DNA of 64,000 nt from assembly GCA_023159155.1 (NCBI GenBank), contig JAJNNX010000027.1, forward strand, positions 434,001 to 498,000, given 5' to 3'. This document shows, in pieces, positions 36,901 through 47,177 of the stretch (position 1 is the first letter of the stretch; each line of letters starts with the position of its first letter). The notes under the pieces are model-generated. The model was not told the DNA's origin. It did not search any database and saw nothing but the letters and a program-made list of their open reading frames with translations. Origin of the DNA: Ustulina deusta (lineage: Eukaryota; Ascomycota; Sordariomycetes; Xylariales; Xylariaceae). Both the position numbers and the translations under genes were made by a program.

Positions 36901-37848
36901 TAGTTGTGTGCACGTTAATGGTGGGAAATGCTCTGGGGGTTGCTCATTCGACTATTCATTCTCGTTATTCTCGTTATTCGGCGTAGTAACTCACCGTTTA
37001 ATGATTGGTATTACTATAAGGTCCTCGCATTGGGAGCGAAAGAGAAAAAGCCGAGCTTAAGGTCGTCTGTATAACAAGCGGACTTCAGGAAGGGTCATAG
37101 GCCACGGCGTTTGGTGCTATTCTCTCTCTAGACATGATTATGAAGCATAGGATATCGAGCATAGCGGCGGATGCTGCTCTTTATTCATTGTATCCATTTA
37201 CTGGACGTGTTATTTCGCAGATGATGTAGTAATGTATTGTTTGTTCTTCATCATCGACTTCTCTTTGTACTGCAGCCCACTACCTTCGGTACTTACATGT
37301 AGGAAAGGACTGAGAGGTAAGCATGTGTAACCATGCTGGTCCTACAAGATGGAGGTGAGATACCTGTATTAGCAAACCTGGCTAGCCTTAGACAGATTGG
37401 TGGGGCTGTCTGTTGAAAGGTTGCCGCCACGCTGGCTACAACAGAAAAACAGTCAGCCCTGATTGGGGCTTATTCGCGCCCCCGGCCAGGTACTACCTAG
37501 TTAAGTACCTAAGCAAGGTAAACTATACCTCAGTAACTACATGACCTATTAAATTCATGCTACCTACCTGAAGCGTGCATCTGTGTACTTGGGTAGTGTA
37601 CAATTAATTCTCTGAATCTAGGTATTGACAGACCATGCGACACGACACACCGGCCGCCTAAAGCATCTGTTCGACTCGAGGTCGGTAAAGAGGGCGGACT
37701 AAGCGGCTAGTTCCTAGATTTACTGTTCAAACCGTTGTATCCGTTCTACCACCCGATTTCGACAACAATTCGACCAACACGCCAGCTTCTCAAGCCTCAA
37801 CCAGCGAACCCGTCTACCCCGAGTTTAGCTGTCGCCGTGTGGGCGAGA
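36901..37848. promoter_or_regulatory. ANP1 3' flank and GEA upstream region
   Basis: From about 37485 to 37625 there are dense TACCTA-like words (GGTACTACCTAG, AAGTACCTAAGC, ACTATACCTC, GCTACCTACCTG) ending in GTAGTGTACA. The open frame of GEA extends left to 37735 without an ATG, so the translation start is placed at 37849. Confidence 0.45.
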
Positions 37849-40800
37849 ATGAATCAAGATGCGCAAAGTGATGCCACAATGGATGCAACGCTCACAGCAG
37901 CTCGGGGAAGCCCTGAAGTTTCCCCGCGTCCAAGCACATCTGTCCTCCCAGTCGTGAGCGCCGACGCCCGCGCTTCCGACACTCAGTATAGGAGTCGACC
38001 AGTATCCGTTGCCGTCGATCCGGTCTCGTTGGTTATATCGGAGTGTATATCTGTTACGTCGGTTATGCGTAAGCATGCGCGGTGGGCAGGTTCTTCAGTA
38101 TCTTCCATCCTGGGGGGTAACCCGAATCCCATCCAGCTCGGTCCCCCTAGTCCACTTCTGCGTCCTGGGAGTAAGGGTTCTGTTACAAGTTTAAGTGTAG
38201 ACGGCACACAGGATATTGGCGTCGCGAATAGATGGGGACTCCGAGGCAAGAAAGGGAAGAGCATGCAGGACAACCCACTCATGGCAGGTTTTGGACGTCT
38301 GCGTCACGAGCTGTCAAGCTGCAAAGGTAATTCCGCTATATTCGATCAGCCGACAATGGTAATAGCTAACAGAAGGTTAGATATTCACGAATTCGACGCC
38401 CCGGCGTTGCTCAACCCCTTTCTTCAGGTCATACAAGCCTCCTCGACGTCCGCTCCTATCACGATCCTTGCTCTGAAGGCTATACGGAAGTTCCTCTCTT
38501 ATGGCTTCATTAGCCCAGACTCACCGCGTTTCCCGCTCGCCATGCAGTCGTTATCGACGGCCATTACCCATTGCCGATTCGAAGCTAGTGACTCGGCGCA
38601 AGATGAAGTTGTCTTGTTGATGATTCTGCACCTAATGGAGGACATGCTTTCCGGACCGGGAGGCGCACTGCTCAGCGACGAGAGTGTCTGTGAGATGATG
38701 GAAACCGGCTTAACTATGTGCTGTCAGTCGAGGTTGTCAGAGCTCCTCAGGAGAACGGCCGAGGCTGCTATGGTCCGAATGTGTCAAATCATCTTCGAAC
38801 ACCTTAAGCACCTGGAAGTACAAGCTGGCGATGACTTGGAAGCACTTGACAGCCAGGCCAATGGGGATACGGAAGCCCTGAGGATGGTACCGTCTACTAA
38901 TGGTAATGATGTAATTGCCTCCTCTGATGCACCTGCGAGTGAAGAACGGGCATCCTCGAGCACCGAGCACTCGAACAATGACGCGGAGAGTAACTCCGCG
39001 TCTGCGCCCTCGGACGCGCCAGATTCGCTTGAGATCAAGCCGTACTCCCTACCATCAATGAAAGAACTGTTCAGGGTTTTGGTTGATCTCCTAGACCCTC
39101 ATGATAAGCAACAAGGAGACACAATGAGGGTGATGGCGTTGCGTATTATTCATGTCGCACTTGAGGTCGCAGGTCCCTCCATTGCACGGCATCCGGCTCT
39201 GGCCGTCGTGGCCGAAGACCGATTATGCCGACACTTATTTCAACTCGTCCGATCAGACAACATGGCGATCCTACAAGAGTCGCTCATCGTTGCCGGCACT
39301 TTGTTGGAGACGTGTCGAGGCGTCTTGAAGCTGCAGCAGGAGCTATTCCTCTCCTATTTAGTTGCATGCTTGCACCCACCTGTCGAGATTCCGTGGGAAC
39401 CAAACATTGACCCCTCGCTATATGATGGCATACCACAACGTCCAAGCGGTGCAAAACCTCCAGCGTCACAGGCAGGCAGCGGAAGAGCAACACCTGTGCC
39501 GGTTAAGGATCGGCAAAAACTTGGTATGGAGGGCGGAGCACGCAAACCTGATGCCCGCCAAGCAATGGTTGAGAGCGTAAGTGCTCTTGCTCGCATGCCA
39601 TCTTTTCTCGTTGAGCTTTTTGTCAATTATGACTGTGACGCCAATCGGGTAAATCTGTGTGAAGATATGATTGGTTTGTTATCGCGGAGCGCTCTACCAG
39701 ACTCGGCTACATGGAGTACTACAAGTGTCCCTCCGCTATGTCTCGATGCGCTCTTAGGTTACGTACAATGCATAGCGGATCGCCTGGATGATCAGCCAAT
39801 TTTGGAGGGGCTTCCGGACCGAGCAGACCTGAGAGAGCAACGGCGACGCAAAAAGATCATTGTCAAGGGCGCAACCAAATTCAACGAGAAACCGAAGGAG
39901 GGCCTAGCATATCTTAAGGAGTCGGGAATCATTGACAATCATCCTGCGTCTGTTGCCAAATTCCTAAGGCAAACCTCGCGGGTGTCAAAGGCAGTGCTGG
40001 GTGATTTTCTGTCCAAAAAAGGCAACGACGAATACCTCGAGTCTTTCTTGGACCTATTTGATTTCTCCGGGAAGCGTGTTGACGAAGCGTTGCGTCAGCT
40101 GCTGGAGAGTTTCCGTCTTCCTGGGGAGTCGCCGCTTATCGAGCGAATTGTGACCGCCTTCGCGAAGAAGTATCATACCCTCTCCGACGATGTGGCAAAT
40201 CAAGATGCCGTGTTTGTCCTCACATACGCAGTCATCATGTTGAACGTAGATCAACATAGCCCAAAAATCAAAAAGCGCATGGAATTGACAGACTTTGCGC
40301 GCCAAGTTAGGGGGGTAAATGATGAGAAAGATTTCGCTCCCGAATTTCTTCAAGCGACCTTCGAAGCAATTAGAACAAACGAAATTATCCTTCCAGATGA
40401 GCACGACAACCAGCACGCATTTGACTATGCCTGGCGAGAACTTCTGCTTAAAACCGAGTCTGCAGGACCGCTGGTACACTGTAACACGAACACTTATGAT
40501 GCTGACATGTTTGCAGCAACCTGGAAGCCTATCGTCTCGACACTTTCATATGTGTTCATGTCGGCTACTGATGATGCGGTATTCTCTCGAGTAGTGACAG
40601 GCTTCGACCAATGCGCTCAAATTGCGGCGAAGTATGGAACCACCGAAGCACTGGATCACATCATTCAAAACCTCAGCTATATGACTACTCTCGACAATGA
40701 AAATCTCTCCAACACGCTACTCAACACAGAAGTCAAAGTCTCTGATGACAGCGACAGCGTTATGGTTAGCGAGCTCGCCGTTAAGCTCGGCAGAGATTTC

Positions 40801-43000
40801 AAGGCCCAGCTCGCTACTCTTGTCTTATTTCGTGTAGTGAAAGGAAGCGAGCACATTATTAAAACTGGTTGGGAACATGTGAGTCTTCCGACTGTGGTTT
40901 GAGGCCTCTACTGACTTGGTGTAGATCGTTAGGATATGGCTAAAGCTTTTTGTCAATTCCCTGATTCCGTCGTTTTACAACAGAAGTCATGCGCATCTAA
41001 AACTACCCAAAATCCCTGTTCACACGCCTTCGCAAGTCATCGATCGCGCGGCAAAGGCCGCCGACACTGGCTTATTCTCCGCCTTATCATCGTACATCTC
41101 TAGCTACGCGGCTGATGACCCGCCAGAACCTTCGGCTGAGGAGGTGGAGAGTTCGCTCAGCACCGCTGACTGCATTAAGGCTTGTCATCTAGAGGATATT
41201 TTTGCCAATATCTCGTAAGCACCTTTCACCCTCGATGAAACAGCTCTAGCTTACCAGAACCAGGACTCTTCCTGTTACTGCGCTTTCGCCATTATTGGAA
41301 GCGCTGTTGGATCAACTTCCAGATGATGAGAGTTCAGCCGTACCAGCCATAACAGTCAAGCCCGAGAGTGTACCTTCCTCCCCTGCGAGCGGTGGAAATA
41401 AGAACACCCATAGAAAACCAAACTATGATCCGGCTGTTGTGTATATTTTGGAATTCTGTACAGTCCTAGCTCTCAGAACCCCTGAGACAATAGAATTTCT
41501 CGGTAAACACGTTGCGGAGGCTCTTCAAACGATTCTCCGTAACTCTAGTCGGTATCACTCCGCACTTGTGTCTCGAGCCGCCTACTATCAATTTAACATG
41601 CTAAAGGCTAGCTATGTGAGTCGTCTCGAAATTTCCGCAACTTTCATCTCTGACCAGTGTAGGATCACGATTATGTTCGCGCTCCCGTATTACTACATAC
41701 GATATCTAGCTTTCCTAGGGAGATGCTAGCGAAAACATCGCAGCTGGTTTTACAAGGGCTCAAGGTTTGCATTGAGCAGCCTGGGCCGCTTCGTAGTGAA
41801 ATCATGACTTCCCCCGATTTCTGGTTAATCTTGCGCACTCTGGCGGGGAACCCTAATTCATCGCCAACTGTATTTGATATTTTGGAGGGTGGTGTTTCAG
41901 GCTCCCCGTCAGCAATCATCGCAGACAATTACGAAGCCGCGATTGCTCTTCTAAATGAATATGCCACCGCAGCTCAGGTTGGGGCAGCTGATGAACAGAA
42001 AGGTGAAAGGCGTCAGAGAAACGCGCGACCACCCAAGAAGGAAGCGGCTAGGTGCGTGCTTTGCGAATATTACGCCGGACATGATCTGACTTTAATATTT
42101 CTAGTGAGAACGCAATTGTCCTGCGTGGTGTGAAAGCTGTCAACCTCATATCGAGCATGACAGCCCGGATTCCCCACCTGATGAAGCAATCGCATCTCGA
42201 GAACAGTGAAGGTACTCTAAGCTAGCCTTTCTCATCAATATCTCACACCGAGACTAACCTCTCTATAGCCTGGTCCGCTTATTGGCTTCCAATATTTCAG
42301 GCACTTACCACGCAATGCACCAATCCCTGTAGAGAAGTGCGTCAGTTATCCTTCTCGTCATTACAAAGGTCACTTCTATCGCCAGAACTCACCTGCAGTG
42401 ACCACAAAGAGTGGACAGCCATTTTCGGGGAAGTGTTGTTCCCATTAATTCTCAAGTTATTGAAGCCAGAGGTCTATTCTTCGGACCGTGATGGGATGAG
42501 TGAGACGAGAGTACAAGCCGCCTCTCTTCTTTGCAAAACCTTTTTGCAATATCTAGTACTCCTGTCCAAGTGGGACGGTATGCTGGATCTTTGGCTGCAG
42601 ATCATCGACATAATGGATAGGCTCATGAATAGTGGACAAGGAGATAGCCTAGTAAGTATTCAGCAGACATGTACAACGCATCTGGCTGTTAACCGAATTT
42701 CTTTAGGAGGAAGCTGTGCCTGAAAACTTGAAGAATGTGCTTCTGTTCATGTCCAGCAGCGGATATCTTGTGCCTCCAAGCAAAGACCCATCGCAAGAGA
42801 AACTCTGGGCGGAGACTTGGAAGCGTATAGATCGATTTCTTCCCGACCTCCGCAAGGATTTATCATTAGAAGATGAGGAAGAAGAGGCTATGGCACTAGA
42901 AAAATCAGTAGCCAAGTCTGAAGCAGTGACTGGAGAACAAGTCCCTGTACCAACAGGACTCGAGGCAGAGCAGACAGAAAAGGCTGCGGGTGAAGAATAA
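37849..43000 (+). CDS. GEA1: GBF1/Gea-type ARF guanine-nucleotide exchange factor (Sec7 domain)
   Basis: Eight exons: 37849-38326, 38381-40878, 40925-41214, 41264-41615, 41663-42051, 42105-42211, 42269-42651 and 42707-43000, giving 1596 aa. Order of domains: a low-complexity leader; the DCB region (VISECISVTSVMRKHARWA, DIHEFDAPALLNPFLQVIQ); HUS region; Sec7 at roughly residues 655-850 (GLAYLKESGIIDNHP, VLTYAVIMLNVDQHSP, VRGVNDEKDF); and HDS regions. The catalytic glutamate is present in FRLPGESPLIER, near residue 738. Gea/GBF1 loads ARF with GTP on the cis-Golgi to drive COPI vesicle formation, and most family members are inhibited by brefeldin A. Intron 1 (38327-38380) is 54 nt with no stop and keeps the frame, but its sequence interrupts the conserved DCB block, so I remove it. 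The acceptor at 41263 could shift by 6 nt. Confidence 0.93.
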
Positions 43001-43532
43001 TCGTGGTCGATTTGTATTTCAAGGGGGCCTAAAAGTCCGAATCCTCGTTTTGGGAACACAGCGGTATTGGTCTTCGGTCACGATCTGGTAAACAGAGACC
43101 AGGGATATTAAACTGCATTGAAAGAGCAGCGTTGTTTAAACAAAGATTCAAATACCCTTCCAACAAAGATAGGGGGATATCGTTACATATGTTCTAAGAT
43201 GTATACAAACACTTCGTAGGGGAATATATACCAGAGTAACTAATGCCTGGGCCTGGATATTTACTTTTTTGATCCCCTAGAGGACGATAGGGTAATTAGG
43301 TACCTTATGTATCGATTGGCACTTCTACTCTATATAAGGGTATTGTGAAACGCATTAAACAGTGTAGTAAATATGCGTATATCTAGTAGACTTCCGCTGT
43401 CCCCACAGTATTTTTCGTCATTGGCGGTTTGGTAACCTCATCAATACCTACACACGACCTACATGTCTTCCTTAGCTGTAACAACACAAAGAAAAAGGCA
43501 TTCTATAAACCCAAGAGAATACCACAGCAAAT
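43001..43532. other. spacer GEA to snRNP gene
   Basis: AT-rich 3' flank of GEA and promoter of the two-RRM gene. No motif recognised with confidence. Confidence 0.4.
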
Positions 43533-44436
43533 ATGGTTTCCGGTCCGCCAATTGCCACGTATGTGTCATTGCACTCCGACACATATCGTTCCTGGCTTTT
43601 TGTCGCAGGTTCCGCTTCAGCTAACTACAAAGGTAAACAGTGTTTATGTGCGTAACCTAGAAGAGCGCGTGAAGCCCGAGGCGCTCAAAGAAGCTCTAAC
43701 CGCCGTGTTTTCCGAGTATGGTAACATCATCGACATCGTCGCCAAGACGAACATGAAGGCAAAGGGCCAGGCCTTCATCGTCTTCGACAAGTCCGAGTCC
43801 GCTCTTCAGGCTATAGAGGAGGTCCAGGGCTTCGAGCTCTTCGACAAACCCATGCAGCTTGCTCTCGCTCGGACACGGAGCGACGCCACCGTCTCTAGCA
43901 CCGGAAACAAGGAAGAGTTTGAGCTGCACCAGCGAAGACGGCTGGCTGAAAAGGGTGTGTATCTTCTGCATCTGTCTCTCCGTTATCTGCTGTGTGAAGC
44001 TGAATAGCTGACGCCACGCCGCATCATAGACAAGAGGAAAGCAGCCGAAGCTGCAGAGGATCAGAAGCGACTCAAACGCCCTGGCGCCGTTGCGCCGCCT
44101 ACCGAAGCAAACCGCCCCGCGAAGACAGCACGCGGCACAGGTCTCAAGGCGACCGGCGGCCCGTCAGCTAATGCTGTCGTGCCGGACGAGTACCTCCCCC
44201 CCAACAAGATTCTTTTCGTCCAGAACCTACCCGACGACTACGATATCGAGGCCCTCACTGGCATCTTTGGCCGCTTCGAAGGTTTCAGGGAAGTACGTCT
44301 TGTGCCCGGCCGCAAAGGCATTGCTTTCATCGAGTATGAGGCCGAGGCCGGGGCTATCACTGCGAAGGAGAATACGGCGGGCATGGCAGTTGGCGATGGG
44401 AACAAGTTCATCAAGGTCACATACCAGCGCCAGTAA
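43533..44436 (+). CDS. U1A/U2B''-type snRNP protein with two RRMs
   Basis: Three exons, 43533-43558, 43641-43954 and 44030-44436, give 248 aa. The 26-nt first exon codes MVSGPPIAT and joins in phase to VYVRNLEERVKPEALKEA. RRM1 has RNP2 VYVRNL and RNP1 KGQAFIVF, then the family block VQGFELFDKPMQLALA. A Lys/Arg/Ala-rich linker follows, then RRM2 with ILFVQNL and GIAFIEYE and the end FIKVTYQRQ. Drosophila Snf-like proteins of this type bind U1 stem-loop II and U2 stem-loop IV in the spliceosome. With two RRMs it could serve as U1A, U2B'' or both; fungi often keep one gene. The in-frame upstream stretch (VPLQLTTKVNS) is intron under this model: CTAAC precedes the AAACAG acceptor. Confidence 0.92.
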
Positions 44437-45453
44437 GTAGGCTCGCTCGCATGTAGAATTGTAACACTATCCACGAGGCATATGAAAATTTTCGTCAGAT
44501 CTCAACTGTGACTTAAATAGCGGCGAAGGCTAGCCCCGCGTACCTAAGGCTTCAACAACACATATCGGTATTGAATATCGGATATTCAGCTCTCATACGA
44601 GCGATCTGCGTTAGAAGTACCTCCATTTCAGGTTGCATTACCATAGATCACCGCGCGTAGACCAATACTCACTATATGAGGCCGGAGTATGCATTTCAGA
44701 ACAGTCAACCAGTCAAGCATACACTCTATTCACTATCACAAGGTCTGTCCCGGGCAACAATTTACAAGGCAGCCAGCTGTTCCTACATCGTGGAATCATG
44801 CGAAAAGAAACTTGGCCCATCGTATTTTTCAAAATTCGTTAATTCTGTTATTCCTTCCTATCCTCCCCTTTGTGACCAAGGAGAAGGTAAAGCTGCTCGA
44901 GTGGTCCTGAGAATTGTTATCTCCTTGAGATGTCTTCTGGATTATGACGTTGTCCTAGGGTTTCGAAGCCTACTTACCTAGTATAGTACATCGGCGTGTT
45001 GAACACATGTACCTACCGCGTACTCCTGGGGGCTTGCAGCGCCTATGTCCGGATACATGCTTGGCAGCCGAAACACCGGCTAAGGTGCGACTTCAAACCA
45101 GCAATCTCCACGACCCCGTAACTAAACCCCCTAACTCTTGCCGATGGAATTGCAGAGTATATCACTCTATTCTATGCCAAGAATTATTCAAGACTGCCGT
45201 TTCTGTGAATAGCTGCGTGCATACTGTGGCTGTCTAGATCTCACTAAGACACAATCCAACTCACGATCGTGTGCGTATATTTGTTGGCGTTCTGGTTAGA
45301 CTCTGTGAATATTAATTATCAATAGAAATGATTAACCTTGATACGCCTGTTCCATGAATTTGACAATACACGGTTGAAGACTGGGCACCCGTTCTGATTT
45401 CCTTGGCCTGTCTCCACGCCTGGACGCCTGTTTGATGTACATGATGCCTCGCT
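44437..45453. other. convergent spacer
   Basis: 3' flanks of the snRNP gene (+) and VMA8 (-). Small frames at 44633-45237 have no recognisable features. No gene supported. Confidence 0.5.
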
Positions 45454-46563
45454 TTAGAATATCACATCATCATCTTCACCCGTTGCTAAAATATCAGCGG
45501 GTGCTGAATCATCCTCCGGTTCGACGTTCTCTTGGCCTGGGTTCGCTGCTGCCGCGGCCTTCTTGGCCTTCATTTCAGCATCGGCAGCCGCAGTATCTCG
45601 TTGTTTCTTGCCAGCGACCTTCTTGAGTCTGTAGAACTCTTCTCTGTCCAGCTCATCGAGCTCGGAATTAATATCTGTGCAAGTCAGTTGATGTTTTATA
45701 CCCTAGACAAAGCCTAACGTACATTTGATGGTGTTCTCAGTTCTTGGTATAATGACATGCTCACTACAAATCACATCAGCTAGCGCGTCAGAACTGACGC
45801 AGGGGGTTATTACATGGCATTGACTGTTGATCAGATTAGTTTATGCTGAGGAATGTCTTGAATTGGGAACACTAACCTCTTCGGTTCACAACCTTGATCA
45901 CCTCATCCAGGATGACGAAAGCGGTTTGGAGACTTGCCAATTCAACAAGCGTCTCTACTGCACGAGCATATGTCTCTCGGCACCTCTGGACCTGTTGACC
46001 ACCCTTGCCCAGGCCAGTCAGACCGAAATCATTGTTGCCGTCTGTTAGGTAGCTCTCGAAAGCCGGCAATAAAACACCAGAGACGTTCTCTTGCTTTGTT
46101 CGTAATCTGAAGCGTGCTGATTTGGCAGATTCCTGTACCTGGTAGCCAATATCACCACCAACGGCATATGTGACTTCGGCGAGGGAGAAGGCGGCAATCT
46201 GCATGACACGGCCCATCTTGCGTTTCGCCTCGTCGATGCGGCGCGTAATTTCTAGATGTCGTCAACATTCGGTCGCATATCGGAGCATAAGGTGTATCGG
46301 CATACCTCGAAAGCGCCTGTCGTGACGTCTAGATCAGCTTATGAAAGTCCGGCAAGATCTCAAGGAGATGGGCGTACTTAGTCAGTGCCTCGCTCTTGCG
46401 CTTGAGCAAGTTGTGACCCGTTTCAGCTCCCTTCAACTTGGCCTTCATAATTCCCAGCGACTGTCTCGTCGGGAAGACAGCCTCCCGGTCCTGTGACCAG
46501 CATTAGCTTGAGTGGAGGTCCTGATAGAAGCTCCTGGTTGGAACATACTCCGGCGCCCGACAT
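45454..46563 (-). CDS. VMA8: V-type proton ATPase subunit D
   Basis: Seven exons: 46563-46549, 46490-46378, 46316-46306, 46251-45877, 45823-45814, 45763-45723 and 45674-45454. They give 261 aa, normal for the family, with every phase matching; introns are 48-61 nt. The first coding exon is 15 nt (MSGAG). Two internal microexons of 11 nt and 10 nt encode the invariant RFRE and VNAI residues. Family blocks: PTRQSLGIMKAKLKGAETGH, LLKRKSEALTKRFREITRR, RVMQIAAFSLAEVTYA, VVNRRVNAIEHVIIPRTENT and LDREEFYRLKKVAGKK. The C-terminal tail is Ala/Asp-rich. Subunit D is the central rotor shaft of the V1 sector and couples ATP hydrolysis to proton pumping into vacuoles and Golgi. Skipping either microexon would shift the frame. 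Confidence 0.95.
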
Positions 46564-47177
46564 CTTGGGTCGCTTCGCTTGCTGACGCGTCTACTGCGAT
46601 TGTGTAGGAGCGGGCTGATGGAATCACAAGACTGTAATCGAAAAGTGGTGGTGTACAAGGTAGACCGAGTTGAGACGAGTGAAGCTTTGAAGTGCCTGGA
46701 TGTATTGATAGAGGACTATCGACACTACCTGTGACATCCATGTGTCGCCAGTTGTAGTAGATATATACCTAGGTACTTAGCTAGGGACCTCTGCGAGCCG
46801 CCTGCAGTGGTTGGCCATGGCGACCTTCATACAGTGTCTAAAAGCAGTCCTAGTGTATACATACTGTCCGAACCCCTTCGACCACTGCAGTGACCAAGCC
46901 AGAACCCCACTTAAAAATACCTACGAAAGTCGCGGTTTATTATTAGTTGATGGCAGAGGCCTTGTTAGAGTTTACCCTATCAATGCCGCGACTGGCCTGG
47001 CAGACAGATCGTCCACTGTCCTGTGCACCCCATCCATGCCCCCCGTTGGGAGTTCTTCTTCTCGTTTCCGTCTGCTTCACGATGCGCTGATGTGGTGAGC
47101 ACCACCGAATTCTGCAGTCCTGCGAACCTACGCGGGGACAGTACCGACGACAACACCGAGCGAGGTATTCCACCAAG
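46564..47177. promoter_or_regulatory. divergent promoter between VMA8 and SYF1
   Basis: The two start codons are 614 bp apart on opposite strands, so this spacer must hold both promoters. It contains TACCTAGGTACTTAGCTAGG near 46767-46786 and CTAGTGTATAC near 46850. No TATA box stands out. Confidence 0.6.

Noticed and set aside
43618..43640. U1A/U2B'' exon 2 starting earlier with VPLQLTTKVNS.
   Set aside because: It does not join in phase with the first exon. The AAACAG acceptor gives a phase-correct join straight into VYVRNL.
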